A DNA stretch of 36,174 bases, taken from Bacteroidales bacterium (GTDB lineage Bacteria > Bacteroidota > Bacteroidia > Bacteroidales > UBA10428). This document shows positions 1 through 6,902 of the stretch, piece by piece. The stretch is taken from the NCBI GenBank assembly GCA_016926205.1, contig JAFGPB010000068.1:1-36174 (forward strand), given 5' to 3'. Positions within the stretch are counted from its first letter, which is position 1. Each line of letters starts with the position of its first letter. The translations under genes and the position numbers were made by a program. The notes under the pieces are model-generated. The model was given only the letters and a program-made list of their open reading frames with translations, made no database searches and was not told the DNA's origin.

Positions 1-65
1 CTGACCGGAGTATTGAGGTCCGAAAGCATTTTTCTGACGTTTGTCGTAATGTTAAAATCCCGCAT
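1..65 (-). CDS. trpE: Anthranilate synthase component I, N-terminal fragment (runs off window)
   Basis: Only the first 21 codons are in the window, read leftwards from an ATG at 63-65. The peptide contains TNVRKMLSDLNTPV. This resembles the start of Bacteroidota TrpE, where a K-x-L-L-A/S-D-x-x-TPV segment precedes the tryptophan-binding part of the chorismate-utilising enzyme. TrpE makes anthranilate from chorismate and glutamine-derived ammonia, the first step of tryptophan synthesis. The identification would be weak from 21 residues alone. It is strongly supported by the leader immediately upstream, which encodes a peptide with three consecutive Trp codons followed by a terminator-like hairpin. 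No in-frame ATG lies further upstream. A plus-strand frame over the same bases (stop at 78-80) is the main alternative reading. Confidence 0.62.
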   Translation of the reverse strand, partial: MRDFNITTNVRKMLSDLNTPV

Positions 66-96
66 CTTATGATTAATTGACGATGTTTATAAAACC

Positions 97-171
97 ACAG
101 CGGCCTATCGTGAGAACGACAGGCCGCTGTTTTATATCTTTTTTATATACAAAAAGGTGCGGGTCTCACGA
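97..171 (-). promoter_or_regulatory. Trp attenuator: terminator hairpin and competing antiterminator
   Basis: On the minus strand a perfect 10-bp stem ACAGCGGCCT / AGGCCGCTGT (130-121 with 106-97) encloses a 14-base loop. It is followed by GG and a short T-rich tract (TTTTAT), 32 bases before the trpE ATG. Upstream, TCGTGAGA (171-164, overlapping the leader stop codon) is perfectly complementary to TCTCACGA in the loop (115-108). CCGC (162-159) can pair with GCGG in the 5' arm of the stem (127-124). This alternative fold cannot coexist with the terminator stem. The logic fits attenuation: with enough Trp the ribosome covers the upstream arm and the terminator forms; with little Trp it stalls at TGGTGGTGG and the antiterminator forms. 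The U tract is short, so terminator strength is uncertain. Confidence 0.65.
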
Positions 172-222
172 ATTGATGAGAAATTTCAAGCACCACCACC
201 AGATTGTATATATTCTGTTCAT
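166..222 (-). CDS. trpL: Trp leader peptide with three consecutive Trp codons
   Basis: An 18-codon reading frame, ATG at 220-222 and TGA at 166-168, encodes MNRIYTIWWWCLKFLINS. Three tandem TGG codons (193-201) in so short a peptide are very unlikely by chance and are the hallmark of a leader peptide that senses charged tRNA-Trp. The frame starts about 23 bases after a TAnnTTTG promoter element and is followed by the hairpin at 97-130 and then the trpE start at 65. The stop codon lies inside the left arm of the proposed antiterminator, so a ribosome reaching the stop would block antiterminator pairing. One stalled at the Trp codons would leave that arm free. The peptide itself is probably not functional as a protein. 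Confidence 0.72.
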   Translation of the reverse strand: MNRIYTIWWWCLKFLINS

Positions 223-244
223 TTTGTTCTTTTTTACATGGACA

Positions 245-252
245 CAAAAATA
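245..252 (-). promoter_or_regulatory. Candidate -7 element for the trp leader
   Basis: TATTTTTG on the minus strand matches the Bacteroidota -7 consensus TAnnTTTG exactly. It lies between the clpX stop and the leader-peptide ATG (222), giving a short 5' leader of about 15 bases. A TTG occurs upstream (268-266), but its spacing of 13 bases is shorter than the usual 17-23, so the -33 part is weak. Confidence 0.5.
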
Positions 253-278
253 CAACTCATTTTGACAAAAAAAAATAA

Positions 279-1502
279 TCAGGCAGCTTTTAGTTGCTGA
301 AGCTTAATTTTTTCGATCTTCGATTTTGCGTATTCAAGTGTTATCCTGATTTCATTCTGTCCGGTGGACGGAAGTTCAAACATAACATCAATCATGACTG
401 CTTCACAAATGGAACGGAGTCCCCTTGCACCCAGCTTGAATTCCACAGCCTTGGTCACAATATAATCAAGCGCCTTTTCATCAAAAGTGAGTTCGATTCC
501 ATCAATCTCAAACAATTTGATATACTGTTTGATGATTGAATTTTTCGGTTCCGTTAAGATCATGCGCAAAGCTTTGGGATCCAAAGGGTGCAGATATGTC
601 AGCACAGGCAGCCTGCCGATGATTTCGGGGATCATCCCGTATGACCGCAGATCCTGTGGAGCGATGTACTGCATCAGGTTGTCGCGTTCTATCCGGTCGG
701 ACTGCCTCGAGGCATTGTATCCCACAACCTTGGTATTCAACCGCTGCGCTATCTTCTTTTCGATTCCATCAAAAGCTCCTCCGCAGATAAAAAGTATATT
801 GCGTGTGTCCACGGCAATCATTTTCTGATCCGGATGCTTTCGTCCGCCCTGAGGAGGAACATTCACCACGGATCCTTCAAGGAGTTTCAGCAATCCCTGC
901 TGAACACCCTCACCCGACACGTCACGTGTAATCGATGGGTTATCTCCTTTTCGTGCAATTTTATCGATCTCGTCAATAAAGACAATGCCCTTTTCTGCAG
1001 CTTCGACATTATAATCGGCCACCTGCAGCAAACGCGTCAGGATGCTTTCAATATCTTCACCGACATATCCTGCCTCGGTAAGCACCGTTGCATCCACAAT
1101 GGTGAAAGGAACATGCAACAATTTGGCTATTGTCCTGGCCAGTAATGTTTTTCCGGTACCTGTCTCTCCGACCAGTATAATGTTGGACTTTTCAATCTCC
1201 ACGTCATCGGCTGACTCATATTTTGTCGCCTGAACAAGCCGTTTATAATGATTGTAAACAGCCACAGAGATGTGTTTCTTGGCGTCATCCTGACCAATTA
1301 CGTAGAGATCCAGAAATTTCTTTATCTCCTTGGGCTTAAGAAGCTTGATCGTATTAACATCGAACTGCTGACTTTTTTTGACCTCTTCCTGGACGATTGC
1401 ATATGCCTGTTCCACGCATGAATCGCAGATATGTCCCGATATCCCCGCGATGAGAAGGTTTGTATCTCGTTTGTCACGTCCGCAAAAGGAACACTTGTCC
1501 AT
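279..1502 (-). CDS. clpX: ATP-dependent Clp protease ATP-binding subunit ClpX
   Basis: ClpX is the AAA+ unfoldase that recognises tagged substrates, unfolds them and feeds them to ClpP in the cytoplasm. The 407-residue protein has the N-terminal zinc-binding domain with four cysteines (CSFC at 4-7 and CDSC at 26-29), the Walker A motif GETGTGKT and the Walker B motif [10 protein letters not shown]-terminal small AAA+ lid domain follows. Length is normal for the family. It lies downstream of clpP on the same strand with an 80-base gap that carries its own candidate promoter (1555-1562), so it may be transcribed both with tig-clpP and alone. Downstream of its stop a weak 4-bp stem (CAGC/GCTG) near 284-301 precedes a run of T on the minus strand; it is too weak to call as a terminator. 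Confidence 0.97.
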   Translation of the reverse strand: MDKCSFCGRDKRDTNLLIAGISGHICDSCVEQAYAIVQEEVKKSQQFDVNTIKLLKPKEIKKFLDLYVIGQDDAKKHISVAVYNHYKRLVQATKYESADDVEIEKSNIILVGETGTGKTLLARTIAKLLHVPFTIVDATVLTEAGYVGEDIESILTRLLQVADYNVEAAEKGIVFIDEIDKIARKGDNPSITRDVSGEGVQQGLLKLLEGSVVNVPPQGGRKHPDQKMIAVDTRNILFICGGAFDGIEKKIAQRLNTKVVGYNASRQSDRIERDNLMQYIAPQDLRSYGMIPEIIGRLPVLTYLHPLDPKALRMILTEPKNSIIKQYIKLFEIDGIELTFDEKALDYIVTKAVEFKLGARGLRSICEAVMIDVMFELPSTGQNEIRITLEYAKSKIEKIKLQQLKAA

Positions 1503-1554
1503 AATGTTTTGTTTCGTTTTACGGCATATGCCGCATAAGGTTCTCTGATGCCTG

Positions 1555-1562
1555 CAAAATTA
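1555..1562 (-). promoter_or_regulatory. Candidate -7 element for clpX, with a palindrome in the leader
   Basis: TAATTTTG on the minus strand fits TAnnTTTG, 52 bases before the clpX ATG; no good -33 element is seen. Between it and clpX lies a perfect 12-bp palindrome CGGCATATGCCG (1522-1533), which would fall in the clpX 5' leader and could be an operator or a hairpin. Confidence 0.4.
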
Positions 1563-1582
1563 ATTCAAAACTGCATACAGAA

Positions 1583-2263
1583 CTAAGTTTTTTTTGTCCT
1601 TTCCAGCACTTCATCGATCATGCCGTATTCCATCGCCTCCCTGGCAGTCATCCAGTAGTCCCTGTCACTGTCCTTTTCCACCTTTTCCAAAGAATTTCCG
1701 GAATGGTCCGCTATGATCTGATACAACTCGGACCGGATTTTCAGAATTTCGCGGGCCGTAATTTCGATGTCAGCTGCGGGTCCCTGTGCCCCGCCCATCG
1801 GCTGATGGATCATAATACGTGAATGCTTCAGCGCGGAACGTTTCCCCTTAGTGCCCGCACACAGCAACACGGCTCCCATTGAAGCCGCCATTCCCGTACA
1901 GATGGTGGCCACATCGCAGCTCACATATTGCATTGTGTCATATATGCCCAGTCCAGCATGTACCGCACCTCCCGGACTGTTGAAATAGATCTGGATGTCT
2001 TTGCCCGGATCAGCTGAATCAAGATACAAAAGCTGGGCCTGGATCACATTTGCAACAAAATCATCAATCGGCAGACCTAAAAAAATGATCCTGTCCATCA
2101 TCAGTCTGGAAAACACATCCATCTGGGCTACGTTCAGCTGTCTCTCCTCAATGATCGTAGGCGAAATATAACTATTTGCAAGGGAAGTATACTGTTCCAG
2201 GTGAAGACTGCTGATACCCTTATGCCCTGTGGCATACCTGTAAAAATCCCTGATCTGGTCCAT
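1583..2263 (-). CDS. clpP: ATP-dependent Clp protease proteolytic subunit ClpP
   Basis: ClpP is the serine protease that forms the tetradecameric degradation chamber used with ClpX. All three catalytic residues are visible in the 226-residue protein: Ser128 in GMAASMGAV, His153 in MIHQP and Asp202 in the DSDRDYWM segment. The N-terminus is about 25 residues longer than in E. coli ClpP, which is usual in Bacteroidota. The gene follows tig after 29 bases and precedes clpX, the same tig-clpP-clpX order seen in many bacteria, so the three act in one protein-quality-control unit. Confidence 0.97.
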   Translation of the reverse strand: MDQIRDFYRYATGHKGISSLHLEQYTSLANSYISPTIIEERQLNVAQMDVFSRLMMDRIIFLGLPIDDFVANVIQAQLLYLDSADPGKDIQIYFNSPGGAVHAGLGIYDTMQYVSCDVATICTGMAASMGAVLLCAGTKGKRSALKHSRIMIHQPMGGAQGPAADIEITAREILKIRSELYQIIADHSGNSLEKVEKDSDRDYWMTAREAMEYGMIDEVLERTKKT

Positions 2264-2292
2264 ATGTTAAAGATATTAATATGATTTGGAAA

Positions 2293-3651
2293 TTACTTTT
2301 CACGCAATTTGTTGAACTTATCCAAAGTTACTTCTTTACGGTCATGTTTCACAGTATCCCTGATCAGTTCAAAGACTTTATTTTCAAGGACCATCTCAAC
2401 AAATTTGCTTCGCTCATTGTCTTTGTTCAGGGCCTCCCTTGCATATTTTTCCAAAGTCTCCGCAGGGATGTTTGCCATTCCGTAATATTGCATAAACTGG
2501 GCACGATAAAGCCTCATCACGTGTTGTAACAGTTCCTCTTCAGAAGCTTTCAGTTCATGATCCCGTACGATCCGGGATTTAATAAGCTGCCATTTCAGAT
2601 CCTGAGCATACTTTTCATATTCCTTTTCAAGCTGTTCTTCTGTCAGTTTGCCCTCATTCACATGCAACAGCCACCTCTTATAAAATCCGTCAGGAATGTT
2701 CTGCCTGAATTTCTTAAGAAAATAATCCCGGGAATCGATCCTGAACTGATATTCACTCTCACGTTCAAAGGAAGATTTCAGCTCATCGCCGACTCTTTTT
2801 TGGAACTCCTCTTCCGAAGTAACCTTTTCTTTACCGTACAAAGCATCAAACAGTTCCTGGTTGATCTCAGCTTTCTTATATTTCGATATTTCCCTAATGG
2901 TTATCCGGAACTTGTTCCTGACCTCACCCATCTTTCTCCTGTCAGTTTTTAACAGTGCTGCAAGGTCAGCTTCATTAGGAAAAGCTTTTTTTAGGTCAGC
3001 CACAACCTTGTCACCAACCTTGCATCCGGAAAACTGATCCCTGATTTTTTTCTCCTGGATGTATTCAGTTGAAAAAGAACATTCCTCAACCTTTATACCT
3101 CCTTCAACAAGATTTTCTCCTGCATCGACTTCCTCAATATCTGCTTTGACCATTTCACTGCCCGATATGACATCTGCCTTTTCAAAAGATCCGAAACGGG
3201 ACCTGATCTGATCAATATGCTTATTGCGAAGCTCATTATCGATTTTGATAATATAATATGGTATTTTATCTTTATCGGTAACGGTAATGTCAGTCTCCGG
3301 GGCCAGACCAATATCGAAGGAAAACGTGAATTCGCTGTCACCGTCCCAGTTGAGTTCCTCATCATCCTCCTCATGAGGAAGCGGTTCTCCTATGATGTAA
3401 AGCTTTTCTTCCGTGAAATACCTGGCAACCGATTCACCCAGTATTTTATTGATCTCTTCCATCAGTACCGGTTTTCTGTACATTTTGCGGATGAGGCCGA
3501 TAGGGACGTTTCCGGGCCTGAAACCATCCAGCCGGGCCTTTTTTCTGTAATCCTTCAGTACATCATCCACCCGGGCTCTGTAATCTTCAGGCTCAATGGT
3601 TATGGTGATCACCGCATTTAGCTCATCCGTATTTTCTTTTTTGATATTCAT
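2293..3651 (-). CDS. tig: Trigger factor, ribosome-associated chaperone
   Basis: Trigger factor binds the ribosome exit tunnel and shields nascent chains. The ribosome-docking signature is present near residue 46 as GFRPGNVP (family GFRxGxxP). The long helical C-terminal substrate-binding arms follow. The middle region where the FKBP-like prolyl isomerase domain lies in other bacteria is divergent, as is common in Bacteroidota, and no clear active-site pattern was recognised. The ATG at 3649-3651 is chosen; the frame extends two codons further to a TTG at 3657, which is a poorer start. It lies 23 bases after tRNA-Leu and upstream of clpP, and is probably transcribed from the tRNA promoter. 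Confidence 0.93.
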   Translation of the reverse strand: MNIKKENTDELNAVITITIEPEDYRARVDDVLKDYRKKARLDGFRPGNVPIGLIRKMYRKPVLMEEINKILGESVARYFTEEKLYIIGEPLPHEEDDEELNWDGDSEFTFSFDIGLAPETDITVTDKDKIPYYIIKIDNELRNKHIDQIRSRFGSFEKADVISGSEMVKADIEEVDAGENLVEGGIKVEECSFSTEYIQEKKIRDQFSGCKVGDKVVADLKKAFPNEADLAALLKTDRRKMGEVRNKFRITIREISKYKKAEINQELFDALYGKEKVTSEEEFQKRVGDELKSSFERESEYQFRIDSRDYFLKKFRQNIPDGFYKRWLLHVNEGKLTEEQLEKEYEKYAQDLKWQLIKSRIVRDHELKASEEELLQHVMRLYRAQFMQYYGMANIPAETLEKYAREALNKDNERSKFVEMVLENKVFELIRDTVKHDRKEVTLDKFNKLREK

Positions 3652-3674
3652 CAGCAAAACTATTTATTTATCAG

Positions 3675-3756
3675 TGCGGATGAAGGGACTCGAACCCCCA
3701 CGCCTTTCGGCACAAGATCCTAAATCTTGCGCGGCTACCAGTTACGCCACATCCGC
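3675..3756 (-). tRNA. tRNA-Leu (anticodon UAG)
   Basis: The minus strand folds into a complete class II tRNA. The acceptor stem is GCGGATG/CATCCGC with discriminator A. The anticodon stem is CAAGA/TCTTG with loop TTTAGGA (anticodon TAG, reading CUA/CUN Leu), and a long variable arm TGCCGAAAGGCGT follows. The T loop is TTCGAGT. The long variable arm fits leucine. The CCA end is not encoded: the bases after the discriminator are CTG. Confidence 0.96.
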
Positions 3757-3771
3757 ATAGATTAACCCGCG

Positions 3772-3779
3772 CAAAGATA
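3772..3779 (-). promoter_or_regulatory. Candidate -7 element for tRNA-Leu (and possibly tig-clpP)
   Basis: TATCTTTG on the minus strand is an exact TAnnTTTG match 15 bases before the mature tRNA 5' end, so transcription would begin just upstream of the tRNA. The same octamer TATCTTTG precedes lipA, the dCMP deaminase gene and the first DUF5916 gene. Confidence 0.6.
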
Positions 3780-3843
3780 CCACTTTTTGATCATTGCTGA
3801 AATAAAATCCTGACGCAGAACTTAAAAATGGCCTCCAATCAAT

Positions 3844-4965
3844 CTATTTTATCGTGATGAGTTTGTATTCTCTATTACCGATCCCGATCTTCTCAGCATG
3901 TTCCAGTGCTGCTTCCCAGAAAACTCCGGGATGTGCCAGTTTAAATTTGTCCTCGCCCTTGTGATCAGCAAAAGGCTGGCTGTTATGAATTCTGCAGGAC
4001 ATCAGCGAGGGAGCATCCCGGACCATATCGGCACAAGCCTGGTCCAGGGCAACTGGATCAAACGAAGCTGCCATACCGATATCAGGTACAAGCGGATAGT
4101 CATTGAAATTCCAGCAATCACAATCAGGTGAAACATTCATAATGAAGGAAATATGAAAGTGTTTCTTGTTTCTTAATACAGCCAGGGTATATTCTGCAAT
4201 TTTACGGTTCACCAGTTCTGAAGCATTTTCCCATACAACCCTTGCAGCATCGTATTGACAGACTGCAACACATTGACCGCATCCGACACATTTTTTCATG
4301 TCAATGTTCGCAATGTTGTCCATCCCGACCGCAATGGCTTCCTGTGCGCAGTTCTCTTCACAAATCCCGCATCCGGTACAGTTTTCATCGATAATCTCAG
4401 GTACCGAGCTGGAATGTAGTTCCAGTTTTCCTCCTACTGAAGCACAGCCCATGCCTAGATTCTTCAAAGCTCCCCCAAAGCCTGTCAACTCGTGCCCCTT
4501 AAAGTGATTCATGGATATGATGATGTCAGAATCCGTAAAAGCCCTGCCGATTTTAGCTGTTCTGCAATACTCCTGATTGATTGCGACCTCAGTATGATCA
4601 ATACCCCGGATCCCGTCACCAATAATTACAGGACAATCCACGGCAAGCGGATTGAATCCGTTTTCAAAAGCTGCCCCGATATGATCAATGGCATTGGACC
4701 GTCGGCCATAATAAAGGGTATTGTTGTCCGTCAGAAACGGTTTTGCTCCCAGGCTTTTCAGGTATTTCACCAATGCAGCTGCAAAGTTGGGCCTTATGTA
4801 TGAAAGGTTTCCCGGTTCACCGAAATGAATTTTGACAGCAGTAATCTTTTTCTTAAAATCTATTTCTTCAATGCCTGCCTTTTTTATCAGTTTGACCAGC
4901 TTACCAAGCAAATTCATTGAAGAGTTTGCATGCAGATCAGCGAAGTAAACAAAGGAAAAAATCAC
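3844..4965 (-). CDS. DUF362 domain protein with two 4Fe-4S clusters
   Basis: A 373-residue cytoplasmic-looking protein of the DUF362 family with a ferredoxin domain inserted. Two classical 4Fe-4S motifs are present: CTGCGICEENC (Cys196, 199, 202, 206) and CVGCGQCVAVC (Cys226, 229, 232, 236). The flanking DUF362 region includes KIHFGEPGN and HFKGHELTGFGGALKNLGMG. The family is widespread in anaerobes; its biochemical role is not established, so only electron-transfer capacity can be inferred. The start is GTG (4963-4965), since the next ATG is at codon 17 and would remove conserved sequence. It lies 97 bases after lptB on the same strand. No clear promoter motif was seen in that gap, so it may be the last gene of the tatC-lptB unit. 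Confidence 0.88.
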   Translation of the reverse strand: MIFSFVYFADLHANSSMNLLGKLVKLIKKAGIEEIDFKKKITAVKIHFGEPGNLSYIRPNFAAALVKYLKSLGAKPFLTDNNTLYYGRRSNAIDHIGAAFENGFNPLAVDCPVIIGDGIRGIDHTEVAINQEYCRTAKIGRAFTDSDIIISMNHFKGHELTGFGGALKNLGMGCASVGGKLELHSSSVPEIIDENCTGCGICEENCAQEAIAVGMDNIANIDMKKCVGCGQCVAVCQYDAARVVWENASELVNRKIAEYTLAVLRNKKHFHISFIMNVSPDCDCWNFNDYPLVPDIGMAASFDPVALDQACADMVRDAPSLMSCRIHNSQPFADHKGEDKFKLAHPGVFWEAALEHAEKIGIGNREYKLITIK

Positions 4966-5062
4966 TTCAAGTTTAATTTGTTAATAGAATGGGGTTTTAC
5001 TGTTAAGTTTTTAAACGTCAGATCTTCCTCTGAAATATCCTTTAAGAAAAATCATTATAACA

Positions 5063-5785
5063 TTACCTCAATTCGAAGTTCTTGCCCAGATAGACACGTC
5101 TTACCTGCTCATCGTCAGCAAGTTCTTCAGCGGTTCCCGCCTTCAGTATTTCTCCCTCAAAAAGCAGGTATGCCCTGTCCGTTATTGAAAGGGTCTCATG
5201 GACATTGTGATCCGTGATCAGTATACCAATATTTTTATCTTTTAATTTTGATACGATCTCCTGAATATCTTCCACAGCTATCGGATCGACACCTGCGAAA
5301 GGCTCATCGAGAAGAATGAATTTGGGTTTCAGTGCCAAAGCTCTTGCGATTTCCGTTCTTCTTCGTTCTCCTCCTGAAAGCTGGATTCCCAAACTTTTGC
5401 GGATTTTTTGCAATCCGAATTCGCTCAGCAGGCTTTCAACCCGGAAATGTTGTTCTTCTTTTGCCATATCGGTCATTTCAAGCACCGCCATTAAGTTATC
5501 TTCTACACTCAGTCTGCGGAAAACTGAAGCCTCCTGGGCCAGATAACCAATACCCAGCTGGGCGCGCTTGTATACCGGTTCATCCGTAATATCGCTTTCA
5601 TCCAGAAAAATCTTCCCTTCATTGGGCTGAATCAGTCCCACGATCATGTAAAAAGAGGTGGTCTTGCCCGCACCGTTTGGTCCCAGCAATCCTGCGATCT
5701 CACCCTGTTCAACCTCAAAGGAAACATCTTTTACAACTGTCCGGTTGCGGTATCGTTTGACAAGATTTTCTGTTCTTAACTTCAT
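5063..5785 (-). CDS. lptB: LPS export ABC transporter ATP-binding protein LptB
   Basis: LptB is the cytoplasmic ATPase of the LptB2FGC complex that extracts lipopolysaccharide from the inner membrane and drives it to the outer membrane. The 240-residue protein has Walker A GPNGAGKT (35-42), the signature LSGGE (136-140), and Walker B FILLDEP with catalytic Glu161. The switch histidine sits in ITDHNVHE. The [13 protein letters not shown] and GEILKAGT segments are typical of LptB rather than of other ABC ATPases. It begins 19 bases after tatC ends, so the two are probably co-transcribed. Length is standard. Confidence 0.95.
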   Translation of the reverse strand: MKLRTENLVKRYRNRTVVKDVSFEVEQGEIAGLLGPNGAGKTTSFYMIVGLIQPNEGKIFLDESDITDEPVYKRAQLGIGYLAQEASVFRRLSVEDNLMAVLEMTDMAKEEQHFRVESLLSEFGLQKIRKSLGIQLSGGERRRTEIARALALKPKFILLDEPFAGVDPIAVEDIQEIVSKLKDKNIGILITDHNVHETLSITDRAYLLFEGEILKAGTAEELADDEQVRRVYLGKNFELR

Positions 5786-5804
5786 TCAAATGAACCTGGT
5801 TTGA

Positions 5805-6638
5805 TCATTGTCCGTTGTTCTCAGAATGCAACATTGCAGCTTCCCTGCGGCGGTTCACACGCCTGGATATACCTATGCTGATCTCATACAGGACCAGTAA
5901 CGGAATACATACCATGACCTGGCTGAAAATATCCGGAGGTGTGATGATGGCTGAAACCAGCAATATGACAACAATTGCATGCCTTCGGTAGGTTTTCAGG
6001 AATTCGGGAGTCAGCATACCGATCCTGCTCAGAAAATAAACCAGTACCGGAAGTTCGAATAATACACCGCTTGCCAGAACGATCGCGGCCACAAGGCCCA
6101 CGTACGAACTCAGCGTGGGAATGTTTCTCACTGCATCACTTACCTGGTAATTGTACAGGAAATTTATGGAAAGAGGCGATATCAGGTAATATCCAAACAA
6201 CACACCCAGGGCAAACAGCAGTGCGATATAAAAAACTGATCCTTTTGCCGACTGCCTTTCCTTTGCGTAAAGTGCAGGTTTGATGAATAGCCAGAACTCG
6301 TATGCAATAAAAGGGAATGCCGCCACCAGTCCTCCGATGATGCTCACCTTGATATGCGCTATAAACTGACCTGTTACCTGTACGTTCTGCAGGTCGACGG
6401 GTTCTGCGTTGATGCAAAGTTTTTGTATGTTAACCAACTGGCCCAGACTGCAGAGCATCCGGTTGGTCCAGAATTCCGGTGTGCTCGGTGCCAGAAGAAT
6501 CACATCAAATACAATCCTTTTAAATACAAATGCCAGTATTCCGAAAGCGGTAATGGCGAGAACAGAGCGTATAAGATGCCATCTCAGTTCCTCAAGGTGC
6601 TCAAGAAAAGTCATTTCTCCCTCCTGCTTATCTTCCAT
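5805..6638 (-). CDS. tatC: Sec-independent (Tat) protein translocase subunit TatC
   Basis: TatC is the inner-membrane receptor for twin-arginine signal peptides. The 277-residue protein starts with the conserved cytoplasmic motif FLEHLEELRWHLIRS. Six hydrophobic segments follow, with the family region around FEFWLF-type residues (here AYEFWLFIKPALY) after the first periplasmic loop. That loop is longer than in E. coli and holds two cysteines (in MLCSLGQ and KLCINA), a feature often seen in Bacteroidota TatC that may form a disulfide. No tatA/tatB is visible in the window. The gene heads a leftward unit with lptB and perhaps the DUF362 gene, divergent from recQ. Confidence 0.95.
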   Translation of the reverse strand: MEDKQEGEMTFLEHLEELRWHLIRSVLAITAFGILAFVFKRIVFDVILLAPSTPEFWTNRMLCSLGQLVNIQKLCINAEPVDLQNVQVTGQFIAHIKVSIIGGLVAAFPFIAYEFWLFIKPALYAKERQSAKGSVFYIALLFALGVLFGYYLISPLSINFLYNYQVSDAVRNIPTLSSYVGLVAAIVLASGVLFELPVLVYFLSRIGMLTPEFLKTYRRHAIVVILLVSAIITPPDIFSQVMVCIPLLVLYEISIGISRRVNRRREAAMLHSENNGQ

Positions 6639-6738
6639 AATAAGTGTGAATTATCCTGAATATTAATAAATGTTAAGAAATTTTAAATTGATTTTTTGAG
6701 AATAGCGAATTAAGAAAAAAAATATTAATTTTAGTTAG

Positions 6739-6746
6739 CAAAAGTA
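6739..6746 (-). promoter_or_regulatory. Candidate -7 element for tatC-lptB
   Basis: TACTTTTG on the minus strand fits TAnnTTTG, about 100 bases before the tatC ATG. It lies in the very AT-rich 264-base region between divergent tatC and recQ. No convincing -33 element was seen, and no exact motif was found for recQ, although TAGCGTTTG near 6869 is one base off in spacing. Confidence 0.35.
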
Positions 6747-6902
6747 TTTAATATTTTATAACTGCCATTTGTTAATGAAACAAATCAGAAAGAAAGTCTG
6801 ATCATCCGGGTAACAAAATATTTTTTACTGCGTTTTATTGTCGCGTTTTTATTGTTAAAAGAATTGTTAGCGTTTGAGCTATTTTGAAAAATACAGGGGA
6901 AA

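Noticed and set aside
1-80. Plus-strand frame ending at 78-80 followed by a hairpin with a good T run, read as a gene end and its terminator
   Set aside because: Possible, but the minus-strand reading has a TrpE-like start plus a Trp-rich leader, promoter and competing folds, a coincidence too great to ignore.
77-265. 62-codon plus-strand open frame
   Set aside because: It runs antisense across the trp leader peptide and terminator hairpin, has no recognisable product, and the minus-strand leader explains the region better.
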